A DNA stretch of 64,000 bases, from assembly GCA_021613335.1 (NCBI GenBank), contig JAJTWR010000332.1:2759001-2823000 (forward strand), in the 5' to 3' direction. This DNA is from Whitmania pigra. Lineage: Eukaryota > Annelida > Clitellata > Hirudinida > Haemopidae. Both the position numbers and the translations under genes were made by a program. Below the pieces are notes generated by a model. The model saw only the letters and a program-made list of their open reading frames with translations, searched no databases and was not told the origin of the DNA. Every line of letters starts with the position of its first letter. Position 1 is the stretch's first letter. Positions 50,073 through 61,328 of the stretch are shown piece after piece.

Positions 50073-52139
50073 ATGAGTTTATCGCCATACGTTTCAGAGA
50101 GAACGAAAAGACGTCAATTAGCTAGACGAGTTGAAGAAATTATGAATCAGTTGAAAACTGATAACTATGTTAACGTTGAGCATATTCCTTCATGCTCCAA
50201 TACAGATGTAAATGATGTTTCTAGATTTAGAAATTCAGTCGATACCGTAAGCCAGAGAGTATTAGAGTCAGTTGACGATGAATTACATCGACAATTTGAT
50301 GAGGATACGTGGTCCATTCGTTTCCAAAATTCAGAAGAAGAAATGGGTTTGGAAGATCTAAATCATTATTCAGAAGAAGAAAGGGATTTGGAAGATCCAA
50401 ATCATGAAACTGATGAGTTTAACATAACTGAAGAGCTTGCTCGTTGGGCTGTGTCTAATAATATCTGTCATAAAGCTACAACAGACTTATTGAAAGTTCT
50501 TAAGCATGTTATTCCTGATTTGCCAAATGATGCTAGAACTCTTCTTGGAACCAATAAGACTATAAAATGCACAACTTTGGCTGGAGGGGACTATTTTTAT
50601 TTTGGTGTGCAGTATTGGCTGGAAAAATATGTAAACTTAATGGGAACAAATGTTTGCCCAAATATTTTGAATATTAACATAAATATAGATGGCATCCCAC
50701 TTTTCAAAAGTTCAACCACATCTTTGTGGCCTATTTTAGCATGCATATCTGACAATACAAAATCTGATGTTTTTCCTGTGGCATTATTTTGTGGAACTAG
50801 CAAACCAAATTCTATCAATGATTATTTATCAGAATTTGTTGCAGAAATTAAGATTTTAGAAAACACAGGTTTCGTTTTTGAGGGAAAACTTTTTAAAGTA
50901 TTTTTGAATGCTGTTATTTGCGATGCTCCAGCAAGAGCTTTTGTAAAATGTATTAAAACTCATAATAGTTATAATTGTTGTGAGAGATGTGTACAAACGG
51001 GTGAATGGCACAATAAAGTTGTGTTGCCTGGTTTGGATTGCATTAATAAAACTGATGAATCATTTATTGCCAGTCATGATCCAAACCATCATGTGGGCAT
51101 ATCACCTTTATCACAATTGTCAGTAGGTATGGTTTCATCTTTTCCGTTGGACTATATGCATTTAATATGCTTAGGAGTGACCCGTAGGTTGCTGCATTTA
51201 TGGCTTCATGGTCCACGTAACACAAGATTATCCCATGGACAAATAACTATAATATCAGATAGGCTCATTGCCCTGCGCCATTCTATTCCTAATGAATTTT
51301 CCCGAAAAACACGTTCTCTTTTGGAGTTCAATAGATGGAAGGCAACAGAATTTCGACTTTTTGTAATTTATACAGGACCTGTAGTTTTGAAAGGAATTTT
51401 GTCTCCTGACTTATATTTAAATTTTTTAAATTTGTCAGTTGCTGTTAGACTACTATTGACTCCAAATTTGAATAATAATCTTATAGATTATTCATCACAA
51501 CTCTTGAAGTATTTTGTTAATGAATTTGGAAATTTGTATGGAAAAAATCAATTGGTTTACAATGTGCATTCTCTCATTCACTTATCAGATGATGTTAGAC
51601 GTTTTGGGACACTAGATAACGTATCATCTTTTAAATTTGAAACTTTTTTGTACCAATTAAAAAAATTGGTTAGAAAACCAAATAAACCTGTTGCTCAAAT
51701 AGTTAAAAGAGTAAAAGAGGGTCATTTGTTTTTGAAGAAATATGAGACTTCAAGTTTTCTTTACCATTGTTTACATTTAGAAGGGCCATTACCAGGGAAC
51801 TATTCATATTGCATGCAATATAAAAAAATAAGTACACCAAACTACACCTTATCCATTCACCCTCCTGACAATTGTTGCATTATTGATGGGAAAGTTGGTT
51901 TAGTTAAAAATATTCTTTGTAATCCTCAAGAAGAGAGCAATGCTTGTGGCTACATTGTGTTCCAAAGTTTCATCGACCAACGACAATTTTTTGATGATCC
52001 TTTGGATTCCGCTCTGTTGGATATTTGTTATGTAAAAAATCTAGGAGAATTTAACATTTTCCCAGTAGTTAACATTAAAACAAAATGTGTAATTCTTCCA
52101 TTCAATTATGGGTTTGTTGCTCTCCCACAATTGCATTAA
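50073..52139 (+). CDS. Transposase, tnp2/DUF4218-like, 688 aa
   Basis: A single intact frame from ATG 50073 to TAA, with no frameshift. Recognisable transposase features are IICDAPARAF-type Asp motif (AVICDAPARAFVKC) near residue 285, a CCERCVQTGEWHNK zinc-knuckle-like segment, SPLSQLSVGMVSSFPLDYMH and LICLGVTRRLLHLWLHGPRN around residues 350-385, and a C-terminal helix-rich region with YNVHSLIHLSDDVRRFG. These occur in a large group of animal transposon proteins related to CACTA tnp2. The N-terminal 120 residues are acidic and probably disordered. The intact frame suggests a fairly recent insertion. Catalytic residues are my inference from position, not proven. Confidence 0.85.
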   Translation: MSLSPYVSERTKRRQLARRVEEIMNQLKTDNYVNVEHIPSCSNTDVNDVSRFRNSVDTVSQRVLESVDDELHRQFDEDTWSIRFQNSEEEMGLEDLNHYSEEERDLEDPNHETDEFNITEELARWAVSNNICHKATTDLLKVLKHVIPDLPNDARTLLGTNKTIKCTTLAGGDYFYFGVQYWLEKYVNLMGTNVCPNILNININIDGIPLFKSSTTSLWPILACISDNTKSDVFPVALFCGTSKPNSINDYLSEFVAEIKILENTGFVFEGKLFKVFLNAVICDAPARAFVKCIKTHNSYNCCERCVQTGEWHNKVVLPGLDCINKTDESFIASHDPNHHVGISPLSQLSVGMVSSFPLDYMHLICLGVTRRLLHLWLHGPRNTRLSHGQITIISDRLIALRHSIPNEFSRKTRSLLEFNRWKATEFRLFVIYTGPVVLKGILSPDLYLNFLNLSVAVRLLLTPNLNNNLIDYSSQLLKYFVNEFGNLYGKNQLVYNVHSLIHLSDDVRRFGTLDNVSSFKFETFLYQLKKLVRKPNKPVAQIVKRVKEGHLFLKKYETSSFLYHCLHLEGPLPGNYSYCMQYKKISTPNYTLSIHPPDNCCIIDGKVGLVKNILCNPQEESNACGYIVFQSFIDQRQFFDDPLDSALLDICYVKNLGEFNIFPVVNIKTKCVILPFNYGFVALPQLH

Positions 52140-52187
52140 GAATATAATGTAATGTATATGTTGTCTTTTCATGATTCAGATGATGTT

Positions 52188-53106
52188 ATGGATGCAAGAG
52201 CAAAGACAAAATTGGCTGAGGAGACATCAAACATCGATTCTGAAACTGATGTCACTGAAAAAAAAAGAAGAAGAAAGTATACAAGACTGATATATTCCTA
52301 ATGGTGTGCAATACTGGATTTATTTTAGCAATATTTTTTACAGAGCTAAAAGGAGGATAGATTCCTTTAGTGATGAAGAAGTTGTTTCATTGAAACTGCG
52401 GTATGCCCATTCAAACATATTGCGAATATTATATGTTTTAAAACTTGTTTTGTAACTTGTTATGTGTTATCTGTTTAGCTAATTGCAATTTTAAATTATT
52501 CAGAAAACCATAGGATGTCCAAATAAATAAGCCAATTCCTCCTTCAAAAGAAGTGTTTCAGGTCCACCAATCTCCTTCATAAAGGATGTTGGAATTAAAA
52601 ACCAATTGGTTGGTATAAAATCAACATTTTAAAAATTAGTTTAATGACTCTAATTCTCAATTCAGGTCTCTGCTCTGGCATCCAATGGAGGGCATAACAT
52701 TGAGACCACCATCCGGAGGCTTATGAAACATTTGCTGACGGATGAAATGAGTCGAAAGTGCAATTTGTCGGGACAGCATGGCAAAAAGGCTTTTCGACAA
52801 ACCGAAATGTTCAATGTTGTGTTTGGTTAGTCAACTGGTTTCCTTTTTGTAACTTTGTTGATTAACACTTTGGTTTGATGCTACTATAAATTGAATTTTA
52901 ATTTAACTTAATTATAGAGTAATAATAAGATTAGCGGTATAATTAATCTTTTCATCTGGAAAATTTTAGGGATGGTACAAAGGAACCCAAGCACTTCAGC
53001 TGCAACCAGCCAAGATTGTGAGTTGGAACTTCGCAAGTGGTTTGGAAATGCCAGAGACAGAGGAGCTGGCAGTCGGAAAAGAATTAATTTAATTAATAAC
53101 AGCTGA
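52188..53106 (+). CDS. DUF4806-like accessory protein of the transposon, multi-exon
   Basis: Supported exons: 52188-52276 (Lys/Arg block KKRRRK, a likely nuclear signal), 52344-52400 (AKRRIDSFSDEEVVSLKLR), 52666-52825 (IRRLMKHLLTDEMSRKCNLS then GKKAFRQTEMFNVVF) and 52970-53106 (SQDCELELRKWFGNARDRG to stop). The last two carry the DUF4806 pattern, a short module found in many invertebrate and transposon-linked proteins, function unknown. The join between 52400 and 52666 was not resolved; a short exon near 52.53-52.56 kb (PIPPSKEVFQ) is possible. It lies just after the transposase in the same direction, so the two genes probably move together. Confidence 0.65.
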
Positions 53107-53722
53107 ATTTTTTCAATAAACTTGATGTAATCCAAAAATTTGTATTCTTCAGTCTTACTTTTGGGAAACTCGTAGGGATTGGGCTGGGCAATCCGTGCTT
53201 AATGATGCCGGGCAACTAATGCGGGGCCCGTGTGGTGCCGACGGACACAAACCAGCGGGAACCCGGCGGGCTACCCGAGTGGGTCACGCAAACGAAGCGG
53301 GCCCCGCTTTTTTTCCCGCGTGGAACCCGGTCGGGTCCCGATTTCTTGTGCTTGCTGGGATAGACGCACCACGATGTGACTTTAAAGTGGCCAGCGATCC
53401 ATTGCTTATGTACATAATCACAAAGGCCCTACAACATAATCAAAAATAATTATAAGAGAGGGAAACCTTTGCATTGCTTGAGAAGATGATATTTAAATAT
53501 TGTGGTAGACGAAATAACGAATTGGATCTTATAACGACAATTGAACGTAAGAGACGATATATTGGAACGAATTGGACCTCATAACGAAAATTTAACGCTC
53601 GTTATAAGGTCTAATTCGTTATTCGTTCAATCTTTTTCGTTCAATTGTCTATGAGCCGATAAAAAGAGCTGATTTATGGGCTTCCATCACACTGCATCGT
53701 CGCCCCTGCGCCTCAACATCAG

Positions 53723-54261
53723 ATGCATTCGTTCCCTGATCTCGATTCTATTCTGGGCAGGACCGGTGCAATAGTAATGTGCCTCCATATTGCACCGAGG
53801 CCTCCAAGTACCCATTTCTTTAAACCCAGTTTTATCTATCATGTTTGGGAAAACAGTCATAAACCTAAATTAGCCTTCTAAATTAGCTGCTTCATAATGT
53901 TTAATATTATCTAGCTCAACCATCATTCTAAATAATAGTGAACTAATGACTAAACACTAAATATCAGGATAAAAATAATAATAAATAAGTTACCTAAAAT
54001 AAATGTACTTTTGCTTTATAGTGAATAGATATATTTATTTCAAATTTGGTGCCATAAAAATGTTTACCTGCTGAAAACATCTCGATGTTATTATGTCGAT
54101 TTTAGCGCCAGTTTTAATCGATCGGACGGCAAACTTTGGTTTCTCGCAAAACTATTTTTATAAAAACTTAAGTAGTAATTTAACAAAGATTATCTAAGTA
54201 CCCAAAGACCCCGTTTCGAAATATTGTGATCCTCCCTCAAGATCGGCGAACGTGTCTATGC
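53723..54261. other. Spacer and probable STIL promoter/5' region
   Basis: The interval between the transposon-split tandem repeat and the first STIL ATG is AT-rich with no open frame of note. STIL 5' UTR is expected at its right end. The frame of exon 1 stays open upstream to about 54.2 kb. Confidence 0.45.
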
Positions 54262-56135
54262 ATGTTCGAAATCTGTGAAAAATCGATAGCGAAACGTCTG
54301 GCGCTGGATAAAAACAACATTTCTGCACTTCTACTTTTTTGGATTACTTCATCGAGAAATGTCTCGCGGCAACTTACCACAAACAGACACGAGAAATTTG
54401 ATTTGTTGGGATCGTACACCTATTGGGAGGCCCTTTACAATTTCTATGGGTCAAATGAGGTGAATGACTTTATATTTAAGTTTAGCAAGTTTTGTTTCTG
54501 TTTGTTTTTCTTGACTTTATTCAGTGTTAAAAGTTGTGTTCTTGTTGAGGGTTAGGGTTAGGTTGCTAAATCTTAGCAAAACATACCCACCTTTGAAATA
54601 ACGAGTCATTTATGTGCTGTGGCTTTTGATAAGTTTTGACAACACTAACTTCAGCACAAATAGAGTGCATTTCTTCCCATATTGAGCAACTATCAAATTT
54701 GTTTCAAAATAAAGCCAAAAGATTTATTTTTCATGATTGAGCTTTTGTCATTGTTGCAACAATTCTTTGTTACAATTGCATAAGTGATTAAGAATCACAT
54801 ACTTAAAGTAACTATGTAGCATTGCAAATCGTATCAAAGAGGTTTCCAATGTATCATGTCACTTTTTTATTCGTTAATATTGAATTTAATCCTAATTGTT
54901 TGACTAATTATCACAAATATTGATGTGCTTTTAGGAAGTTTGATGTCAACTTCCAGACAAGATTATTGAATGAGATTGAGGGATTGATTCGTAAAAATCC
55001 CTCAAAAAAAAATCTGGATGTGGTTGGCTCATGCAACTTTGATAATGGTTTGACATCTTTTGTATGTTTTAGAAAATATATATTTGGTTGGATCGAATGA
55101 TTAAATATTTTAAGCTCATGTTACATATTATATCTAAACCATCTCAAATAAGTCTTTTTTTGTTCCAGTTTCAAATGTTTGCAATGTGTCTTTGGATGGC
55201 ATCACAGACACTCAGTTTCAGAGCAGCTCTGAGTTGGTTGCAAGTTGTAAGGTGATTCTATTTCTTGTTTCAGTGTCCATATTGTTTTGGCAAATACAAT
55301 ATTTTAGTAAAACATTTTGATTTGTTGTTTAAGGTATCTTTGGGAGCAATGGATGAAGCCACATCTGAAGATTTGCAAAAATTACTAAAGGTTTATACAA
55401 TTTATTTTGTGGCCAAATGAGTTCAGGAACAAAACTTGATGTAGCATGGTGATTCATGCTTCTTATTCAATAGATTAATTTTTGAAACAGTTTGTGAAGG
55501 ACAATTACTCCAGGAAATTGACCATGCAAATCTCTGACTTCTTGGCTGTCCACATAGTGACTTGTTTCCAGTCAAACGTTCCTGACTCTGAGTCGTGTCA
55601 TCTGGATATTACTCTCATCCATCCCATGCACGAGTTTGCACTTCAACCCATATCTCAGTTAAACATGGCTGATCGTGCTTTTCCAAAACAACATGCTGGA
55701 ATGCGCCCCATGTCTGGGTAAAAAATCTATGCTTTTCATGACAAGTGAATCTGAGAATTTTCAAATTGTGCATTTGTAATTAAATTCTGGATGATGTTAA
55801 GGACTGAATTTGATAATCTCCATCAATTACTGAGCTGATAAACTTTACTTTTCAGGTTTCTGAAGATTACTGAGGGAAAAGTGGTTCCTCTGATGAGATC
55901 AAAGACGAATATTTCTTCCGAACCACTCGTTGGAGTGTTAGTCATGTCATTTATCTTTCTAAATGAACATCTATCGAAAAGTTTTTTGGCATTGGTTTAA
56001 CTGATAAATAGTTAATATTTTGGAAATATTATAGAAAATTAAAATAAATTTTTTTAAGATGCTTATTTTCAAGGGCATTTATTTAGTTATTTAGGAATCA
56101 CACTTACCAAATGCAATTCATTAATAATAATAGTA

Positions 56136-56167
<32 letters not shown>

Positions 56168-59100
56168 TAATAATAACAGCAGCAACAACAACATATTCAT
56201 GTGCTTTAATTTGTAAACTGAAGGAAAAAATGGAAACATTTGTTTATCATCATCAGGTGGATTGCTGGGGTCAATGGAGTCAATGATGTGATGGTTTGGG
56301 CAACCTTGCTTCAATACACCTTCAACCAAAATCTCCAAAACAGGTTTTAACATATTATTTGACTGATTGTATCTTTTGTTGGGACTGATTCTCTTACTCT
56401 TTTCAAAACATATTACTCTGCCTTGGAGCTCCGACAGGGATCCTCAGAGGAGTTTCCCCCGTCTTCAAACCATTTCGAGACCACGGTTTGGATCGCAGTT
56501 CATGTTGCTTCGCGAGTCCGCGTTTGGCCCATTTCCCCCTACAACACCGCGTCTCTCGGCCGATGGTTTGGCCCCGTCGTTCAATGGATCATTCGTACAG
56601 GAGACCGACGGCTTTCCCCGATTTTCTGTAGTGGCCTCTTAAGACTTCTTCTGGCTCCTCATATGCCAGATCCAGAATGAAGCCGCTTCAGCGGCCTCAG
56701 ACATCCTTGTCATAGCCTTTGTTCTCTCCCGGCTTGACAATTCATTCTTAATGAGGAAAGCGTAAGTCGACTTGCCGACCACTTGCGCCAATCTCGATGG
56801 TGTAGAGGTCTGTGCGGTATCCTCTTGCTTCCAGGTCCATCATTAGATCTGCATACTTATCTGCTTTGAACGCATTGCAGCCTGTCCTCCCACAGTACTG
56901 TCAGCTCCACCAGAATGATGGCATCTGGCGATGCGAGCACCAGATCCGGTCTCTTGCCACTTTCTATCAGCACCTGGGGGTAGTGTCTCATCCCTTCTAA
57001 GTCGGCTGCGACGGTCAAGTCACTTGCCTCTGCAAGAATGTCTCGCCTGGGGTTTGACATCTCTTTTTGCAGAGATGTGCAAAGCCCTCTCTTTATTATA
57101 TAATTTATTATATATTAATTATTAAATAGAATAATAAATTCTATTAAATGACAATAATTATTAGTAATGTTACAATCACCTCCTCATTTCATCCAGGATT
57201 TGCAAGCCTCCCAATCCATTCATCCTGCTTATTTATTCCTGCCATTCACCATTTTTGAATTTCTTTGAGTGCAAACTCGCAAGATGTCAGCCTCATGCTA
57301 GCTTCCTCATTGGGCAGGCAAATGTACAGCTTAAGATGGTTAACATTTACATGGAACATTTACTATTTCAATTGTTACTAATCATTGTTATTATATTTTC
57401 CACTGCATTCATTTAATTGCGTTATTTATTTTACTGATGCTTCTCATAAGCTATTTGATTCACAACCTATTTGAGTCTATCGTTTGTTTATTTGTTAATT
57501 TAGTAAAATTTTCATCATTATTGATTTTTTAAGTAAATAAATTAAGCTAAATAGAATTTTAACTCTTAATATCATCATTGCTTACTCTTAATATTGGTTA
57601 ATTTTAATATTATCATTAAATAGAATTTTAACAAGCTGCCAAATTCTTCTGTCTCTGTGAGAATGAACTGCCCAGCATTGGGAAGTAAGAAGCACAATTT
57701 ATTTCAGTCACTAATGAATACTGGTCAAGGGATATACCAGAGGTTTCTGATATTTTATAAACTCTTGATTGCTATGCATTGTGTAAACAATGGCTCAGTT
57801 GTTTAAGAGTCTTATAATAACACATAACTGCCTTATGTTGTTTATTTAGATAAAAAATTTAGTGAAATGTTGTTTATTTTGATAACAATTTCAATGAAAT
57901 GTTGTTTATTTAGATAATAATTTCAATGAAATGTTTAGGCATCAAATTCCCATCAAAGAACAAAAGGACATCAACAATGCTGATGTTATGCCAAGACCCA
58001 TCCTTCCTTCTAAGGAAAGAGAAATTGTGAGATTTATTGTCAGCTGTTAATTAATTTTTCTTGTATTGTGAATTGATATTTGACTTGTCATAGTCTTTTT
58101 AAAATTACCAATAATAAATTATAATTACTTGTATTAAAAATTGATTTGTTCATCTATCAAAGCCCTTGATAGCAGAGTCTTCCGTACCCGAAATGACCTA
58201 TCTATTGGACGATCCTTCTCCTGGCACAAAGTTGTTGAAAGGTTACACCAACCACAAGACTTCAAGGACTTCCACTCCAAATTTCCACCGCGTGATTTCT
58301 TTTCCGGATCCGAAATCATCATCATCACAACCTTTGAAACCCCTCCACAGCCACCTGGCTAGGACTAATGATGTCCATGGCAGAGCAGATTCTCGTCAAA
58401 GCAGTGGAAGGGAGTCTGTGCAGAATCTGTCGCACGGGAAACACGTAAATAAGATGACCGTCGCTAATAGACTAGCTGCTACAAATCAGAGAGGCATAGA
58501 TAAACAAGTTTTGAACCAAAATCGAGACGACCCTCGTGGCTTCATGAACTCGCCATGCCAGATGTTTAATCGTGCAGAAGTGTCTCCACGGGAGTTAATC
58601 CAGAATAAAGGGGCTAATTGTTCTGCTAATAAGCAATACAACTGTCCATTGGCTAAAGATGCTCCCCATAACTTTCCAATACCTAATTTTTCTGAGAAGA
58701 TGCCACATATTTCGTCGGATAAGCTTCTATCGACTTCTGTACAGCTACCGGCTGCCTGCAATCGACGTGCTCATCCTTCTGACAGTTATGAAGGTATAAA
58801 TAAATACAATCCATCCATGAAACCAGTTCCTCTTGCCGTGAGGCAAGTCAGTCCGTGCCCACTCGGATCTTCAACGAGCTCGCCAAAACCTTCCAACTCT
58901 GCCGATAGTGGCTTTCAGCCGAGTGCTACTTTGGATAAGGGCAGTGCAAACTCGAGCTCCATGTACATCAAACAACTTATTGAATCTGTCATGCCTGCAC
59001 TTAAAAAGACACTCGACAGTTGCTCTGCCATGTCTGAAGAAATGCCTTCTACAATCATAAATGCCTCAATTGATGGGTTCTCAGAATCAGGTACAAAATT

Positions 59101-61328
59101 TGATGCAATGAATTGTTTGAAAGTATACATTACTACAGTGCTTAAATGTTTGTACTACATCTCTCCTAAAATTGACATCATCTTGTAATCTTTCATGCTT
59201 CTTCAAGATGCTCATTCATTTTTTTAAATTTCTGTTTTTATTTAATGTAATTTGGTTAAAGCAAATCAGCATTTAGCATGTGCATTCATCTGATTGATTT
59301 TTGTATTTGGCAAAGCCAATCTTTTGAAAAGCTTATGTTGTGAAGGCATTTTTTAATTGCTCAGCCATATGCATCCACCATGCTGTGGAACTTCTGAACT
59401 GACACTTACTTTTAAAACAATTTTAAAACTTTAGAATTTTGATGTCATGATTTCCATGGTGCTATGTTGTTTCCAAAGGTTCAACAAAAGTCAACAATAT
59501 GGAAAGAATCAAGGATGAGAGGTCAGGAGGTGCATTGACACAAAAACCCTACAATTCTCATCCGTCGATTGCATTTTCCAACTTGAATGGAGAAACAATT
59601 TGTTCTGATGGCCTCCTCAGCCACTCATCGCACGACGTGACTTTGGAGTATCCATCATTCAGATCTAAGTTTGTCTTCCATTCTAATTCACTTTAAAGTC
59701 CTATTTATTTCAGCCTGATATATAAACAGTATTATATAAAAGCTATTAATATTAAAATTGTTTTCTGTTTATTCTCATTTTTCTATAAATGGCTTTCCTT
59801 TAAATGTGGCTCATGTAACAGCTACAAACTGAATTATTGAGTTGTCCTAACTTATATTCCATGCAAATAAATAAGGTTTGATGATTTCTTATTTTAGGAT
59901 GGAAGATTTCTCTGATTATTCATCAGGAAATCAAACAGTTGAGTATTTTGTTGCTGATGATGATGTGTGATGATTTATTTTAGTTATTTATCGTGTGATA
60001 AAATTGAGTTAAAGGAGATAAAAGGCAAGTTTTCATTTAACCATGCTTGCAGGATTTTGAAGGATCTCAAGAAATAGGATCGAATTACGATGCTATTTAT
60101 GTGAGTTTGAAGTAGTCAACATGGCTGCTGATGTCTTAATTTAGAAACTACAAAATCTCTCAAATTTATGCTGTTAAGATCTATTCAGTTTTTGATGTAA
60201 TTGTTATTTTCAGAAAGGTGTTCAAAGACTGATTGCGAGTATTTCCCACTCAGAAAGCCCACAGAAAGATGAAAATTCAAACCAAACTCCTAAACCTTGT
60301 GGGGAGTTTTATCTGCCAGATGAATACTGTAGTAGTAGTCATAGTACTGAAGATTATTCTGAAGAAGAAGATGAATATAAAAATGATAAGCTTGAGGTTG
60401 TCAGGAAGTTTCTGAAGAACATTGGTGTCGATGTCGGTTTGGACGATTCAGAGAGCGTAAGGTAACATTTAATTACTGAGATTGCTTTTAAGCACTTGTC
60501 ATTTTATTAATTCAATTAACATTTTAAATTCAGAGTGATAGGAGACTTGACTCAGTTCTTCGATTCTCTGGATGGAAATCTAAAGCATAATCATCCATCA
60601 GACAAAACAATCCGTTTTGAAGGCTTTGCTCTTAAGTACCTCGAAGATGAAGGAAAGTCAAAGTGGGCAATACTTCTTTCTATTTTGTATTGAAGGAATC
60701 TATTTCATTAAGTTGTATGAAGCCCATTTGAAGACTTTAAATGATTTGAGAGTACAAATATTTTACAGAGAACTATAAATTTCTTTAAAAAATTTTATTT
60801 AAATTGCAGGAAGAAAAAACCTGGTCATGCTCAATCTGAGGCATCAATTTATTTTAATTCTTATGAAAACAATTACATCACAGAAGATGACCCCCCTTAT
60901 ATGAAAAATGTTCAAAGGTATGTAAAGGACCTCACAACTTTTAAGGAACCTGCATTCTACGAAATAATTAATTTCAGTGGTTATATTTCATTAAAAACGA
61001 CTATAATCACCAAAGTACAAAATTGCTTCCAGAGGAATACCTTGTGAGATAAACAGGACTGCTAATGGTATCATTTGGAATGGTGGCGAACAAAATTTAC
61101 ATGACACTCCAATCAAACAGTCAAACAAGTCCAGTCAAAATATGTAAGAACTGGTGACAATATTTTGAACTTCTTTTAATTGGTTTATAGAAGTGGGAGT
61201 TTATCCATGTATCATTAAAGAATACTTTTCTTCTCAGAGGGCAGTTGCACTATGGATCTTCAAAGCCACTGCGCACTGATGCAAGATACAACCAGCAACA
61301 AGTCAAATATCATTCTAGGCCGATTTAA
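54262..61328 (+). CDS. STIL (SCL/TAL1-interrupting locus) centriole duplication protein
   Basis: STIL/Ana2/SAS-5 family proteins bind PLK4 and SAS-6 to start cartwheel assembly. Coding exons: 54262-54459, 54939-55047, 55169-55251, 55334-55390, 55491-55717, 55856-55936, 56257-56343, 57197-57338, 57636-57742, 57939-58026, 58163-59090, 59479-59668, 59898-59937, 60053-60100, 60214-60461, 60534-60656, 60810-60917, 61033-61143, 61238-61328 (1021 aa, all phases agree). Family markers are SSEPLVGVWIAGVNG and VMVWATLLQYTFNQ, then NPFILLIYSCHSPF and SSVPEMTYLLDD. A short amphipathic helix IKQLIESVMPALKKTLDSC is a candidate PLK4-binding coiled coil; a region with FALKYLEDEGK and YMKNVQ is the best STAN candidate. 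The donor ending exon 8 is uncertain (57338 chosen over two other phase-0 sites). The start ATG could be upstream. Confidence 0.88.
56125..56168. repeat. AAT microsatellite in a STIL intron
   Basis: AAT/TAG-type triplet run about 90 bp upstream of the exon starting at 56257. Confidence 0.85.
56417..57075 (-). mobile_element. Decayed non-LTR retrotransposon C-terminal fragment
   Basis: The minus strand encodes RPDLVLASPDAIILVELTVL then WEDRL, and after a frame change YADLMMDLEARGYRTDLYTI then EIGAS. This copies the order of LINE proteins with the DLVL, VELTVPWE, GY and VEVGARG motifs. Several stops and a frameshift make it dead. It is GC-rich against its surroundings and sits in the STIL intron between exons 56257-56343 and 57197-57338. 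Confidence 0.72.
57834..57935. repeat. Three-copy repeat, about 42 bp, abutting a STIL splice acceptor
   Basis: AATGTTGTTTATTTAGATAA recurs three times with minor changes, joined by TTTCAATGA-like sequence. The last copy runs into the acceptor of the exon starting at 57939, so polypyrimidine and branch regions lie inside the repeat. Confidence 0.8.

Larger units (their letters stand above)
49567..53359 (+). mobile_element. Two-gene DNA transposon (tnp2/CACTA-like transposase plus DUF4806-like protein), TSD AT
   Basis: Ends are CCCAGCAAACACCG and, reverse-complemented, CCCAGCAAGCACAAG, each followed by about 180 bp of GC-rich, GGGACCCG-containing terminal sequence quite unlike the AT-rich interior. 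The flanking dinucleotide AT (49565-49566 and 53360-53361) is the inferred target duplication, supported because its removal restores the MULE frame. It carries an intact 688-residue transposase gene and a spliced DUF4806-like gene in the same direction. The superfamily is uncertain: the transposase looks like the tnp2/DUF4218 group, but the ends do not start CACT. Confidence 0.82.
49289..53428 (-). pseudogene. MULE transposase C-terminal remnant, split by an inserted transposon
   Basis: Two minus-strand pieces belong together. The upstream piece (53362-53428, after a TGTAG acceptor) encodes GLCDYVHKQWIAGHFKVTS then WCV. The downstream piece (49289-49564) encodes DDQVRTNNDVEGWHTKLN and about 75 more residues to a stop. 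RTNN-VEGWH followed by a helical region is the hallmark C-terminus of animal MULE transposases. Removing the inserted element and one AT copy joins the pieces in frame through a Tyr codon. The catalytic DDE core and the N-terminus are absent. Confidence 0.8.
49060..53657 (-). mobile_element. Mutator-like element (MULE), internally deleted and interrupted
   Basis: Nine-base direct repeats GATAAAAAG flank it (49051-49059 and 53658-53666), the duplication size typical of MULEs. The inverted ends begin GGGTGTCGGACTATTGA and GGCTCATAGACAATTGA and share ATTGAACGAA and GAATAACGAATTAGACCTTA. Many subterminal copies of AACGAATTGGATCTTATAAC-like motifs in both orientations follow. Between the ends lie a MULE transposase remnant on the minus strand and a second, inserted transposon. 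Without that insert the element is only about 0.8 kb, so it was already a deleted, non-autonomous copy. Confidence 0.85.
48882..53722. repeat. Two-copy 114-bp tandem duplication split by a transposon
   Basis: Unit 1 (48882-48995) starts GATATTGTTTGAAGAAAA and ends CTCAACATCA. Unit 2 starts at 48996, is interrupted after GATAAAAAG at 49059, and resumes at 53658-53666 with the same nine bases, then AGCTGATTTATGGGCTTCC to CTCAACATCA. The transposon therefore inserted after the tandem duplication formed. Confidence 0.85.

Noticed and set aside
56344..57635. Apparent phase error in STIL between exons 7 and 9
   Set aside because: Resolved by an extra exon at 57197-57338 whose translation matches STIL.
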